The position numbers were made by a program, and so were the translations under genes. From assembly GCA_003439945.1 (NCBI GenBank), contig QVRM01000292.1, positions 430,001 to 494,000 of the forward strand: 64,000 nucleotides of DNA, given 5' to 3'. Source of the stretch: Dermanyssus gallinae (lineage: Eukaryota; Arthropoda; Arachnida; Mesostigmata; Dermanyssidae). Below the pieces are notes generated by a model, which ran no database searches, was not told the origin of the DNA, and worked only from the letters and a program-made list of their open reading frames with translations. Shown here one piece after another: positions 34,231-46,590 of the stretch; position 1 is the first letter of the stretch, and each line of letters opens with the position of its first letter.

Positions 34231-34840
34231 GCATCTACAGCAGGCATATATGCAGGAAGGGCTTAACTCGCCCGGCGCCTCGCCTTCTGTAAGCTCAGGC
34301 ATCGGCGGCGGATTCGGATGGAAAGATGGACCGATATGCTCGAATATTGCTGAAGGACAGGTTTGCATTTTCTCTTCTGTATTTTCCAGAAGTTTGTTGG
34401 CTCATTCAGTTATCTTCTCTAGAAGCTCGATTTCTTCCCGTTGCCCGGAACCCTTTAACAACAGAATCGCAACCAAGGCTCGTGCAATAGTTCGTCCGTT
34501 GTCCTGCGTCTCTTTAATGAGGCTTGACAGCACAGTGCTAACTTCCTTCCCGGCTTTTCCTGCTGTTCCTTAGAACTGTGAGGCCACATTTTTCTAGACA
34601 ACAGAGTCAGTCGAATCTTCATTTAGTGCTATGAGGAACCAAAGAGGACTATCCTTCAATATGCTTGTTTTTAGCTGAGACACGTTGCTGAACGCACCGT
34701 AGGGCAACTCCTTTATCAGAAGATCTTTCAAGTAGTTTGCTGTTTCGCAGGTTAATAAGATCATCTTTAAGCTTTATCTTCCTGTGCGTACTTAGCATAT
34801 TGCGCACTGATAGGCAAAATATCTAGATTCGTCGGGAGTT
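34231..34840 (-). pseudogene. possible ORF1 of the R1-like relic
   Basis: Minus-strand peptides, including one with charged helical, coiled-coil-like heptads (EIELLEKITEWASKLLENTEEK, about 34390-34460), lie directly upstream of the endonuclease relic in the same orientation, where an ORF1 would be. No zinc knuckle is visible. Placement is the main argument. Confidence 0.3.
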
Positions 34841-35191
34841 GTTACCGTTTGTCGGTATCCTTCATTTTATCTTCTCTAACAATATTATTGACTACAATTC
34901 TCAGTTTCTTCGTCGAGCTCCTGTCAACGGTATGCATATTCTTCAAATTAGCAGTGACCTTATTAATGTATTCTATGCTTGCGCTAGTCGAGGACACTTT
35001 GGTTCATTCACCTCGTCCGAGTTTCCTTTTGGTACGCGGGATTGTTGCGGGTTTGATTTGCTTGTTGCATTGCCCGACTATTTTGGCCTGTTTCATAGAC
35101 CGGCGCCTTGTGCGACCCTTTGCGTACAGACGAGCGGCCTATAAGCATTGCTAGCACAAAAGGGTAGCTGCTATTTGAAAACTTGCATGTA

Positions 35192-35195
<4 letters not shown>
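34841..35195. other. no recognisable gene
   Basis: Two overlapping plus-strand open frames (34839-35154) with hydrophobic stretches but no recognisable motif. Confidence 0.4.

Positions 35196-35262
<67 letters not shown>
35196..35262. repeat. (TA)n microsatellite
   Basis: About 67 bp of TA. Confidence 0.97.
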
Positions 35263-35264
<2 letters not shown>

Positions 35265-36125
35265 TCATTTGGCAAGAATTACTGCTTCAGTTCCTGAAAT
35301 GGGACAGATCTACCTGCTAGCGAACGTGATAATGCACCGCATGCATCAACTTGTACAGCCAAGTTGTGGTGATAAGTTAAGAGTAACTACACAGCTGTTT
35401 CTTACGCAACTTGTCTAAGTTGCGTAGAAAAGACACTAAATAATGTTTTACCGCTGAATAGGCCACTTCGAAGAGCACTTTAGTTGACCAAAGGAGCACC
35501 TGATCAACACTCGCCGGACTGACACCGAAGAACTGGCTGCTAGGGGGGCATCAGGCAATCATGCATTACTTCAAGTAAACAACTGTGTGTTCTTCAAGAA
35601 AAAAATTTCGCACTTTTACAAATTGGTTTTAATGCAGGTCTGTAATTCTAAAAGTATCTTTAATGCATTTCTGTTGGTCACGTCCAGTGAAACTTCTCTG
35701 CATATAGGTATTGCTTATGTAGTGCATCTGATCTAAGATATATATATATATACACCTGTGTGGTTATAAATTTATTTGCGACCTTCTACTAATGAGTGTA
35801 ATACACTGTATATAACTTTCAAGCGGAAGATCTGCAATCTTTTGTAGAGGTCTTCAACTTTGCTCTAATCTTGTAGATCTAACTGTCGTCGATGTGTAAG
35901 TATGCAAAAATATTCCTAACGATTTTGATTGATAAACAACACTCTTGAATAACTATTTGTATTGAATATCTATAAAGTAGTTTTATCTAGAGCAATTATA
36001 TATCATCTAACTATAACTGCTGTGAAATATGTAGAAGGGCAGATAGATTTTTAATGTATTTTTATTAAAAAAATATAGTTATAAGTTCTTTCAAAGCGTT
36101 TTTGTTTATTTCAAAATTGTTCCTG
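35263..36125. other. no recognisable gene
   Basis: Very AT-rich sequence with a short TA run at about 35738-35752. No coding signal. Confidence 0.5.
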
Positions 36126-36129
36126 CCCG

Positions 36130-36904
36130 TCACAATGCACTTGTGTTTTCATTTTTTCCACTCTTCGACAATTTTTTGAAGACGTTTTTGGAATCGATTT
36201 TAGTTGCTCCTGCAATTTTCTTTATATGCTCTATAGTCTCGAAACGTTGTCCGTTCATTTTTTATCAGTGGTAACAGCAAAGCGTCGAACGGATAAATGT
36301 ATAACTTAAAATTTGCATTACATAATTCGAGATCAGTAACAATGTGCACGCCAGTGCGTTTTCGTGATGATGCATCCAAAAGTTGTTTGCCCAGAGTTCA
36401 GGCCTTGCGTCGGACGTTCTGGCACAATCATCTTAAAAGTACGCGCTAATATTCTTTATAAACTGTAGAACCAGGTAGCGCGGCAATGTTCTTTATTAAC
36501 TACAGAACCAGGTAACAAACATCACGGAAAATTATTTACTTCTAGTCAACAAAAAACAGTCAAATGAATTTTGGTGTTGTATCGTAACCACTTACACAGG
36601 ACTCGCCTCCTGTAATCACTCTCTGAAACTATCCAGGAACTTCAGCTACCCCCTACAAGTTCAATTCCAACATTTTCCTACGGCCGTTTATTTGCTGGAA
36701 ATTCAACATGTTTGGAATACTTTTTGCTGCCAATATTCTGACTCATAATATATATACTATATATATCGGTCAAAACTGTTAGGTTTTATTTTGTCGTTGA
36801 CGTCAAAAGCCTTCCTAAACGGGGGTCATTTTCGGTCTCTTTACGTCCGTCGCGAAGTCGACGAAACCACTTATGCATAGTGCGTTAGGGCATTGCTTTG
36901 TAAC

Positions 36905-36905
<1 letters not shown>
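36130..36905 (-). pseudogene. mariner transposase relic (family 2), copy 2
   Basis: Minus strand: MHKWFRRLRDGRKETENDPR (about 36810-36875, second helix-turn-helix with the following acidic-arginine block), FQRVITGGESCVSGYDTTPK (about 36585-36650, where the catalytic D of TGDESW is G), and NGQRFETIEHIKK near 36220-36260, the C-terminal block after the catalytic core. About 35 bp is duplicated at 36449-36520 (TTCTTTAT.AACT..AGAACCAGGTA). Same family as 25170-25863, from the shared TSTT/SITEE region at nucleotide level. Confidence 0.6.

Positions 36906-36941
<36 letters not shown>
36906..36941. repeat. (TA)n microsatellite
   Basis: 36 bp of TA adjoining the mariner relic. Confidence 0.95.
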
Positions 36942-36945
<4 letters not shown>

Positions 36946-38328
36946 CGGGTGGGCGCGGGTGTGTGCGTATCCTTTCTCAAAGTTACGTAGCGCTCTTTAC
37001 TGACAAAATATACGGCAGGAGATCAAATTGTTGACTCTTTCAGTTTGATCTATTTATAGTAGTCTAAAAGCACCCTAAAAGCCAACCATTCGCCTGTCAA
37101 TCGCCCTGAATTCAAACAGAATGGATCTCGTGACATGAATGCATTTACGAATTCATACAGCTCTTGCAGCATAGATAGAGCACTTTTGTCCGGTGTGGAC
37201 TCCCAACAAAAAAATCGTGCTCATGACAGCTTGTGATGAAAGAAACGTACCTGGGTGGCTGAGGGAACGCTTTCGAGTCCCCTTGATAGCCTATTGTTAC
37301 AATTTTATTTGAATTCCTTTGAGTGTGACGACTGAACTCAGCCGCACTATTAAAGGGTTTTGGTGGAACCAAGCTATTGATAGCCATATCCGCATATCAG
37401 GCTGTGCTGAGTAATGATTGCTTTATTACAGCATTTATCAGTCTTGTGTAATTTTTAAGGGCATTCTACTAATTTCTACCTCTCGGCGCGTTGCACTAGA
37501 GCACCGTGACCGGCTTTACAGTCTGCGAGGCTCTCGGCACAAGCTCAATAGCGTACTAACTAAATATATCGTACGGAACACCTAGTTTTTAGCATAGTTT
37601 AAAAGTCAAACTGTTGCCTATACAACCTGCTTAATAATAATAATAATAATATATAGCGCTTGGCGTCCCCACCTGTATGGCCTTTTCGTGTGCATCGTGT
37701 GTTGAACGGGTTGAACCCGATCGCCTAATCCCATTAAAACGTCTTAAAAGTCCAGATAGTGTAGTACGACACGCAAAGCTTCACAACGTCGTAGCTGAGC
37801 AGGAGTACTTTCTGGCAGTAGGAAGCGGCGACCTGATAAGGGGACCATTCCCTTATGGCCGCACGGTTAAAACTTAGTCTGAGATGTTACGATCTAGTGT
37901 TTAGCAGCGTTGTCAAACCTGCGCCCCAGCTCAGATGAGTCTGAATAGGTCGCACAACACTCAGCAGGCTCGGAGAAGGGAAAAAATATCCTGAGCTGTC
38001 CAACAGTTACTGCTTCGTACCTGTTGATCTGGATTGAGTGGGATTGAGTGGGGATTGATAAGCTCCAATAGGATATTGCCAGACGCATGGAGGAAATCGC
38101 GGGTGATAAACAGCGAGGCATCAATTTTGAAGCAGTTTGAAGGAGTTTGTCTGTCTGCATGGGGAATGCAGTATCTATGTATATAATGGGCGACATGGGT
38201 TGAGCCAACGTGCGGCGAAATTCTAGCGCAGTTTCACACCTAAAAATTGTTTTAATGATAATAATAATAATGCCACCCCTAATATTGTTGCTGTAAATAA
38301 TTACAGAAAAAATAATACTAATAATCAT
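36942..38328. other. no recognisable gene; (TAA)n at 37632-37652
   Basis: A (TAA)7 run at 37632-37652 is followed by a 66-codon open frame (37677-37877, CASC...RHAKLH) that could be a LINE fragment placed at a TAA tract, but I do not recognise the peptide. A minus-strand frame at 37894-38385 is unrecognised. Confidence 0.35.
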
Positions 38329-38354
38329 TATATATATATATATATATATATATA
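38329..38354. repeat. (TA)n microsatellite
   Basis: 26 bp of TA. Confidence 0.94.
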
Positions 38355-39854
38355 TTCTGGAAAACGAAATAAATGTCTCCAGCAATCAAGGAGCAACCAC
38401 TTTATATCCATCACATTGGTAGAGCAAAAATCTCAAACAATTTCGGAAAGCATATATAAGATGTTACAGGATATCGACGCGAGGTCACGCAAGGAGGCGA
38501 GCATGATGAGTATGCTCAAACGCTCATACATCACAGTGGTAGTAACTGAACATTATATTAAATTATGACTATAATAATATCGATAAAACTAAAAATAGTA
38601 ATAGCTACACGGTGAGTGTGGTTTACGAAAAATTCGACCCCCGCCTCCGGCTCAATGCCGACCTCCGAGGTGGCGCCACCTGAACCGTGGTCACACACGC
38701 GGCTTCGCCTGCCAGCATCCCGCTGACGTCGCGACATGACGGCCACAGCACATTTGCCGTCTGCCCCTGTCCTGTGTGACTGGCGGCTGCCCAGTGTCAT
38801 GCTGTGGTATTCATTATTGGATTAAATTTAATGGATGGCCATGCGTATGTACGCATCGATATTTACCGCTAGCACATAGCAGGACAAGTGATCAATAGTA
38901 ATAATCATCAAGACATCGTTTCTTCTGCAAGACGTCTCTTTTGTTCCTATCGTCAACGCCGCTGCGTTTTCGTTGGCTTCACAAGGTGGGTCGATCTGAT
39001 CGCGGTGACTTCATTCATCTTCTCTGTGTTCATCTTCAGTTGGTTCGATTTCGCAAACTTGTTGTACAACGTTGTCAAGCAGTTGTCGAGGCAGGTAGGC
39101 GTGCTCGAACCTGTTACGACGTCAACGTCTTGCCGTTTTCTCAATAGCCCAATAAACAGCAAAAAACTTCACAATGAACTCCGTGCATATCCTCCACGCA
39201 GAAAAATGCTTTTGCTTTTTTCTGCTAGTAAGCCTATTCTGCAACGATGGGACACTGATCTGTGTGTAGCTGTTGGCCAGATCGGAGGCTGCTGCCTTTA
39301 CGTTTGATTATGGTTGTGATATCGTGCAATATCCCGCTATCGTTGGCGTACCGCGACGCATCTGAGGTTGGCTACGTGGCTGCGCAAACGGAGCAGAATA
39401 AGGTAGGAAAATACTCTAAGATAGCACGGGTTTGCAGTTTGTAATGCCGCTGGTACTGGAGACGCTGCCTACGTTACTGCTATTCACGATGCAGTTTCTC
39501 CACAACGGAACACCGGAACGGCTAGCGGCCGCCACCGCACGCAATCGAGCTTCCTTTGCAAGCGTTTCTTTCCCATATCGATATACAGCGAGCAAACGGC
39601 GTCGCTGCAATACTGAGGACAAGATCACGGAGTGCTCCCAACCACGCTTGGTGGGGAAGGTGGCGGCCTATGGGAATATACGCCCAACGGGGACGATACA
39701 AAACAAAATCAAATACACTAGTCGTGTAGAGATAAGTAAGGTTGACAGTAACCGACCATTTTGTTTAGACCAGACATGACTAAATAATCACTTGTCTATA
39801 GTGCAAGTCTGCGCTGGTCGATCTCAGTTATCAGTAAAAGTGGTTATAGATTTA

Positions 39855-39856
<2 letters not shown>
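38355..39856. other. no recognisable gene; two longish open frames
   Basis: Plus-strand frames at 38888-39307 (139 codons, one hydrophobic segment around residues 35-60) and 39432-39779 (115 codons) overlap other frames on the opposite strand. No domain, motif or repeat partner is recognised, so I do not call genes. Confidence 0.35.
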
Positions 39857-39888
<32 letters not shown>

Positions 39889-39984
39889 CTTCAGCGTCGC
39901 GAAAAAGCATTTCCGTTGTCTCAACTCTGGACATGTAATGTCTGTGATGTTTACGCGTAAACTAGTCCTAGGTTAATCAAACAA

Positions 39985-40024
<40 letters not shown>
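39857..40024. repeat. two (TA)n tracts (39857-39885, 39987-40024)
   Basis: Two TA runs about 100 bp apart. Confidence 0.95.
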
Positions 40025-40027
<3 letters not shown>

Positions 40028-41300
40028 CGACAGAGAAAAATGAGAATTATTGAAGAAGCCATTTGGGCAGGATTAATTCGTACATGCACACAGCTCTATA
40101 GCGCAATGTGGGCAGCACACGAGAGTCGCCTCCAGTGTATGAGCTAACCGCACCAGGAGATAGCTGAGATGCTCAGTTGAGGTCCGCACGCAGATTAGAA
40201 TCCTGATCGAAAAAAAAGAAAATTTAAATCGCCATACAGACGAGCTGTAGAGCGTCTTCAAGTACAGACTTTGTTACCAGTCAGAATTTTAGCTAATAAA
40301 CTATGCTATACTAAACTACTATATATATACATGGTAACGAACATTGCTGTTGCCATTTAGGTTGCTTAGACAGCCGCTAGCTCGCGCATGAGTTAGGCAA
40401 CTGACGTATTGCTACATACATTTTTTTACAATCATAATCCTACCCATTATTTGGTCACATTTGAGGGTTATCGCCATTTCTTTAATATAACTGCTTGTAT
40501 TATCAAATAGTTCATAATTATACTCCGTATTTAAATATTCTATATGAGGTGACTCTCCACAATTCAATAGGCCGCTTTGTCGCAATATATAAACTCGCAG
40601 CTTCTCTGCTATGAAAAACGTAGTGGTTGACGTTACTTATAATTCGATTGAGTCCTATGACCTGCAACGGAAATTGCAGCAATTAGAATAGAAAGAATTA
40701 TACATAGTAACTAGACAGTTCTGCCTGGAAATGAAAACCTAACACTGACTAAACATAGAAAAAAACGATTCTAACCTTGCAAAATTTACTTTACCATCAA
40801 TTGAAATAACAGCGTCAAGAACAACAGCAGCGATTTGTGGTCGGGGCTGCACATGTGCACTAGATTCTCAACGGCTGGTATTCAACAACTCATAATAGTC
40901 AAGAGATAGGAACCTAAACTTTGCGAATGCTGAGAGCCTTAGGTGTATTTCTAACGCCAAGATGTCGGTTTTACTCTCATCTTAAGCAGGATTACCGGAA
41001 CACAGCAAGAATGTGGTGTGTATGACCGTTGGTGGTGCAGAGATCGTGGTGTCAAACTCACTTGTAAGTTTAAAAATAGAAAATTAAACACATTTGCGGC
41101 ACCAATTGCTGAGGTAGAACAATTGTAAAGTCGCAGAATTTAGACGCAACAACGCCAGAAGACGACAGCATATATTGTTAGGATTATCACCATGAGCAGC
41201 ACTAATGATTCATACGGATATGCGGGAGGGCGCCGCATGACATAATAAGATGACGCGTCAAATGCACATAGTAGAAACATATGCTTTAGTCCGATGTAAA
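40025..41300. other. no recognisable gene
   Basis: AT-rich; nothing identified on either strand. Confidence 0.5.
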
Positions 41301-41306
41301 GATCAA

Positions 41307-42450
41307 CTACGCTGGTGGTTCAAGAAGATGCGCGTTTAGGCGCCATTTGTGCATCTTCCGTTGGTAAATAATGTGGCCGAAACCCGCGCTGGCTAGTGCA
41401 CAATAGTCGAGAACGTGCGTATCAATGACAGTGACGTCCCATGCCAGTGGCCGATTATGTTTCCAAACCCGGCTGGTAAGGACATCCGGTCGACGCCTGT
41501 TGTCCTTGTGCAGTCCAACAGGCTCTAGTGTAACTCCGTACCCAGCTTGTCTGAGAGCGCGCCCGAGAATGTCATTGATGGCATCGTTGCGGCCATGCGT
41601 AAGCCCGGCTAGCTTAGTGCAACTAAGTCGGTGCACTAAGCTAGCTGCGCTCAAAGATCGTTCCAGTACATGGACATTCCTCTCTCCCTCAAACACGGCA
41701 ATGCCAAGCCGGAGGCCACTGGTGGTACGGAACTGGTGGTGCTCCGACGGAAACCGTAGAGCCACGCCCCGGCGACGTCGGATGAGACCGCTTTTAGTCT
41801 AATATCGTCTACATCTAACTTAGAAAAGTTAAGTAGGTAGCCTCAGTGGCAATCGGTTCCACATTTGCCTAGTGTTTTTCCGAAGGACGACAAGACTGAC
41901 ACAAATTTGAACGGCGTCTTGTCGGTGACTGATAAGTCCGCCCGCAGTAGCGGCTACTGCGGAGGCGCAGCTACGTCACGAGGCAAGGAAAGCGGGCAAG
42001 CCAAGGTCCGTGGCAGAGCGAATGCCCATTCGACCTAGCCTGACCGGTAGGCTAGTGTGCGTGCACGCCTCATCCTCGCGCGTCAGGTCGAGGATGTGTT
42101 CGAAGGCTCTTTTCAATGGGTCGTCGAGGTTCAAAGTTTCTGCGGGCAGGAAGAAGACAGGTGCGTACAGGACGTTTTGCAGTCCCATGCGTGCCGGAGA
42201 AAGTAGGCTTGGTGTCGCCCGAGATGGCTCAGCCGCTGGTAAAGCCGGGAGAGTTGTTCTCCCTTCTCGGCCCATACCGGGTCGATCATGTTGGGAACAC
42301 CGGCGTACCCAGCAGGTCCAGTTGACACCGGTTTTTTACAAGGATGCCCGAGAGCTTGCTGTTAGAGTCAGGGCTCTCCTGCTGTCTCTAATTGTCTTTG
42401 ACCCTGTAGAAGTAGCTCGCAATTGGAAGGTCGAGCTGCAGCCATAGCAG
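41307..42450 (-). pseudogene. RLE-type LINE relic (third subfamily)
   Basis: Minus strand from about 42440: connector pieces (PVWAEKGEQLSRLYQRLSH, RLSHLGRHQAYFLRHAW), SLPVRLGRMGIRSATDLGLPAFLAS (matches SLPIREGGLGVRSAVELA of copy A), then after shifts a 152-codon frame 41765-41307 with TTSGLRLGIAVF, HGRNDAINDILGRALRQAG, RRRPDVLTSRVW and LAWDVTVIDTHVLDY. RPD and WDVTV keep the nuclease-core residues. VIDT instead of VSCT marks a different subfamily. The knuckle is decayed. Its 5' edge lies by AATAATAATAAT at 42455-42468, but in the opposite phase to copies A-E. Confidence 0.65.
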
Positions 42451-44239
42451 AACAAATAATAATAATAATATTAGACAATAAGTACTGGACCAACAATAGT
42501 AATAACAACAGCTACAATAACAAAAACTATTCTAGCAATATCAACGACAGCAATGAGATCAACAAAAAAAAACAACACACATCACCCTCGAATCCCTTAG
42601 CTTTCCACCTGAAGTACACGGCCACGATACCACGCGGAATGGAAATGCCTCGCATTGCCTGGCTGGGGTATATATGCCCACACTGTGCAGGAATAATAGT
42701 AGTGGTAGTAGTAGTAATAGTAGTAGCAGCATCGTCATCGGCATCAGAGGGTTAGAGAGCTAGATTGGCCTTATCTTACTCGAAAACTGTGAAGCTTCAT
42801 GAATCGCTGGATAGAGTCTTCCGTGTGCCTGCCGAGGGTCTACTCTCCTGTTACATGCAGCCAACAGCCTCGGCTTTTCTCTCTCTCTCTCTCTGTGTGT
42901 ACCTCTCTCGTCCATTCCCTTCTTTACCCTCGCTCGCGCTCTCTCTCTCTCTTCTCTCTCTCCCTCTGGAGTTGTGAGCGTTCGAGACAGTGTGGCCACT
43001 GCCTGGACGAACAAAGGTTCATTACCGCATTCCTCGGCGTCTGTTCAGTTTGTCCGACGGCTTGAGTTGCGACCGCCTCTGTCAGCCTCTTAACACCACA
43101 GCATAGCATAGCATCATCATCATCCTCACCACGCCCCCAGCCCCTCCCCCCATGTGGGCAAGAGACGCAGGAAAACTTTCTTTTTCATTCTCAACATCAT
43201 CATGCTCATCTTCTTCTTGTTCCTACTCCTCGACCTCATCTTCCTATTTGCTTCCTATTTGTTGTGGAAAACTACTTGTCTACTCCATGTCTTCAGGCAG
43301 GACACTCCCGGCCGCCGCTTGTACGTCTGCTGATGGTCTCACTTTTTGATAGCGACTCACATTGCTCAACTCTGTAGACTCTTTCTTGCAAGGCAGGTTC
43401 AAGCTGTGTATATATATATATATATATACACAACAGCTTTAACCCAAATCTTGCACAAACACCGCTTTAAAATTGGTTTGCGTCGCGCCTTGATCGAATG
43501 TGCGGTTTTTAGTGCCAAAACTGCCAGCCATGTCCTCTACTCCGTTCCAACGGTATTTTTTTGTAAGTATTGATTAAATTAACTGCTAATTTCCACATTG
43601 CTCATATATGACGTAGCATCGCCGTAGTTTCCGTGGTGACGGTGAATGATTTAAGCACACATGAAGGTGGAACCAGTAAGCACAACATGGCACACACTTT
43701 ACTTAAAAGACACTTCTCACGCGTGCATATTCTCATGTGGTAGCCAGGCACTCTGTTATAGTTCGGACTCCTGAAAAAGTTCGATTTCATTGGCGGTTTC
43801 GCTCGTACCGCTCACAGAGGTATTTGTTAAGTTGCCAATAAGATCAAATGTGTGTTTTTCAAAGATCTTATACAAAGCTAGGACTTAAGGAGGGACTAGA
43901 GACTATCTGATAGACTAGTCGGACTACGGCTGGTATCACCAAACGCTTGGTACTTCATTCAAGAAGTTGAACTAAAGTCCGTAATTGCAACTAAGATCTC
44001 CTTCATTAGGTAAGGTCAAACGGCCTGTACTACATACATTCAGCGCCGATAGCTGACTTTAGGCTAGAGGAATCGACAAGCCTGTCGACAACAGGGTTAG
44101 GCTCTGCAACTGCATGGTGAAATGCCAGCACTTCTTAGTGACCCTTTTCTTCTACGCACTTGGTCAGAGTGCGTTTTCGCTGCGTTACTGTGCTGTAATA
44201 CTGTTACCAGATGTGGGTGCTAGATATATGATATTGGCT
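42451..44239. other. no recognisable gene; low-complexity stretches
   Basis: Contains AAT- and CAA-rich sequence (42455-42560), TAG/GTA-rich sequence (42690-42745), (CT)n runs (about 42877-42900 and 42933-42965), CATCATCAT and TCATCTTC runs (43105-43260) and a short TA tract (43409-43428). The serine-rich frame at 43152-43349 comes from these repeats. Confidence 0.45.
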
Positions 44240-44700
44240 GTAAGCATTAACGTTTGTGTGGAGCCTTAATCTCGCGTAGCAGTTGTTTTGCCAATAATTG
44301 TTTTAATACAAATGTGAGAATTACGTACACGCTACAAGAAAAACGGGCTAGCCACGTCGTCCTGTGTGTCGTTTGTATTACTTGTCTGCTCAATAGTTTA
44401 TCTCCATTTTTTATTGCTATGCTGCTGTCCTGTAGCATATCGTAGATGAAATTATTTATGTAGTGTAGTTTTATATCAGTTACGTTGAATAGGTGGTCTC
44501 TTGATATACAGTTAAACGCTGTTTTGAAATGCATGCCGCGTGTGTCATCTTCTTTTTGCTCTGGCTCTGAGTTACGTGGTCCAAGATACAAGAACTCTAC
44601 TGCGTTGATTGTTAAACAGTTTACCAGGCAATCCGTGTTATTTAGGTGGTAGGTTTTAAATGGACTTCGCAATCCACAACAACTGTTTGTATCAGTAGCA
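44240..44700 (-). pseudogene. LINE RT relic, same family as the element at 45050
   Basis: The minus-strand frame (44672-44247) includes HFKTAFNCISRDHLF and IAIKNGDKLLSRQVIQTT. These match DFQTAFDCLPRDRLL and IIWVKNGDHYVQTPVTQT of the plus-strand LINE at 45.05-49.85 kb, covering RT motif A to just before GVAQGD. A fragment of about 140 codons, inverted relative to that element and only about 400 bp from it. Confidence 0.6.
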
Positions 44701-45049
44701 TCTTTCCTAAGTATTAATTATGGGCGTCATAAAATGTCATTATTGGCATTTAGACTATTATACTATTAAGTTGGGGCTGATTTCCTGTTTTGCTCACTAT
44801 TCATAGTTGACCGTATCTCATTTTCTGTGAAAGGCCTTGACTCGGTTTCACCGCCGAGGCTGTGCCGAACACAGTCTTGTCCTAGTAGTGTTCAAAAATG
44901 CATATATCCATTCCCAATGATTTAGGCTCTTCTTTCGGGGTGTGCCTTTTCGAACACTGTTTTAAATCTGTCGTGTTTTTGTGATTTTTATAGTATCTAG
45001 TTTTCTTATCTCCTCTTCCCACCTAAACGGACCGTCCATCAAATAGTAC
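44701..45049. other. no recognisable gene
   Basis: Spacer between two oppositely oriented fragments of the same LINE family. Confidence 0.45.
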
Positions 45050-45066
45050 AGGACATAGGTAATTGC

Positions 45067-45492
45067 ATGGAAATCTGCACAAATGTAAATAAAAATATAT
45101 TTATAGGTGGTGATTTTAACTGTGATTTGACAAAAGAAGGAGCCAGGCAAGAAAGTTTCAAAGCTGCGGTCAACGAACTTGGATTAAGCATTCATAATAA
45201 ATGCAATGACCCAACTTATTTTAGCTGGAACGTATACAGCGCGGTTGATATTGTTTTATCGTCGATACCACAAACGGTCAAGGCTATCTTTGATCTTACC
45301 GTAATACAATCGGCACACCGCAAGCACTGTCAAGTGGAGTTCAAATTGCACAGAAGACAAGAAACGGCGACACCTATAATCAATCGACCATCTCGCTCAT
45401 TGGATGTCCATATACTGGAACACGCACTACAAATGGCCTTTAGCACAGATGATATAAACTATATTGAAAAAACGATTAAGTGGTCTATCTGA
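45067..45492 (+). pseudogene. LINE APE endonuclease domain (partial)
   Basis: NKNIFIGGDFNCDLTKEGARQ (GDFN, the catalytic D/N pair), DPTYFSWNVYSAVDIVLSS (matching the S.ID.VL strand) and SAHRKHCQVEF (matching SDHxP, here with D as A). The frame ends at TGA 45490-45492. A short stretch follows that duplicates GATATCGA..CGATTAAG, and then RT motif sequence starts, so the linker and first RT motifs are deleted. Confidence 0.65.
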
Positions 45493-45523
45493 TCGATGAT
45501 ATCGAAAACGATTAAGTGTCTGA

Positions 45524-46590
45524 TATCGATTAAGAGGAGATGCAACTGACCCAAAGAACTATAGGGGCATAGCACTTACAAGCGTCCTTTACAAGATATT
45601 AACGTCGCTCATTGTTAATCGACTGTACCCGTGCGTAGAAGACAAAATTCCAGCAGAACAATACAGTTTTTTAAAGAGGCGATCGACGTCAGATGCAGTT
45701 GAGTTTGTTTTAAACCATGTATCACAACGCCTTTCTAACAAGAAAATGACATACGCTGCGTTTATAGATTTTCAAACTGCTTTCGATTGCCTGCCAAGGG
45801 ATCGTTTATTAGACACTCTTCGCAAACGTTTTACCATAACAGGCCCCCTTTTTAATCTCGTTCATAATATATTAGCGCACAATATAATTTGGGTGAAAAA
45901 CGGCGACCACTATGTACAAACACCCGTAACACAAACCATCGGGGTAGCCCAGGGAGACTCAGCTAGCCCATTTGTTTTTATTTTGTACGTGACTGGACTC
46001 GCGGACTTACTGCGTAATCTTAAAGCCCATTTTGCATTTTATGCTGACGATCTAGTCATTTTAGGAAAATCTCGTAACCATCTACAGTTTTACCTCAACG
46101 AAACTGCGAAGTGGTGCGAAGAAAACAGGCTCAAGATTAACGCGAAAAAGTCACAGGTCTTACGCTTTAGCAGAGGAGGGTCATACGCGGCCAGGGATTA
46201 TGATCTGTCAGTATATGGACAACCACTCAAATAAGTTAGCCACTTCTCGTATCTAGGCGTCACACTAACCCCCGGGCTCTCTTTTAGCAGACATATCGAA
46301 GAGATACAAGCAAAAGCTACGTCTGCAATGTTTTTGTTAGGCAATATGCACGATGTGGACGTAAAAACAGCTATAAATTGCTTTAAAATCAAAGTACTCT
46401 CTGTAACAACATACTGCCTTTCCCCAATTGCACCATACCTGACCCTCAGCCATCTAAAAAGTCTAGACAAGCTTAAGGCCAGATATGTTAAGCGTGTTTT
46501 GCGGCTCCCAAAGTGCGCGTCGGCAACACTTGCCTTAGAGATGTGCGGAGAGAGAACACTTATTGAAGACCTAGCACTTAGTAACACACC
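45524..46590 (+). pseudogene. LINE reverse transcriptase and connector (one stop)
   Basis: One frame from 45524 to the LTR junction with a single stop TAA at 46232-46234. Motifs: DPKNYRGIALTSVLYKI (RT 1-2), AFIDFQTAFDCLPRD (motif A), IGVAQGDSASPFVFILY (motif B), AFYADDLVI (motif C, FYADD), FSYLGVTLTPG after the stop, then LKARYVKRVLRLPKCASATLALEMCGERTL of the connector. The catalytic aspartates are retained. It is broken by the stop, the upstream deletion and the LTR insertion. Confidence 0.75.
46586..46590. repeat. target-site duplication ACACC, left copy (Bel/Pao)
   Basis: ACACC next to the left LTR, identical to 49432-49436. Confidence 0.9.

Larger units (their letters stand above)
45050..46590 (+). 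mobile_element. APE-type LINE, 5' part (interrupted by a Bel/Pao element)
   Basis: A 5'-truncated plus-strand LINE enters in the endonuclease domain and runs through RT into the connector. It stops at 46590, where an LTR begins, and resumes at 49432 beyond the matching LTR. It ends near 49848 after AATAAATGC and three GAATT units. The insertion point is marked by the ACACC duplication. The clade is not certain: IGGDFN..LT and FYADD fit a Jockey/I/CR1-like group. Confidence 0.8.

Noticed and set aside
38888..39779. Two open frames of 139 and 115 codons as host or viral genes
   Set aside because: No recognisable motif and no conserved partner; kept only as unassigned sequence.
41307..42450. 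(TTA)n targeting for the 41-42 kb RLE relic
   Set aside because: An AAT run lies near its 5' edge but in the opposite strand phase to copies A-E, and the sequence around it is generally AAT/CAA-rich, so the link is weak.
43152..43349. Serine-rich secreted-like protein
   Set aside because: The composition follows TCATCTTC-type simple repeats.
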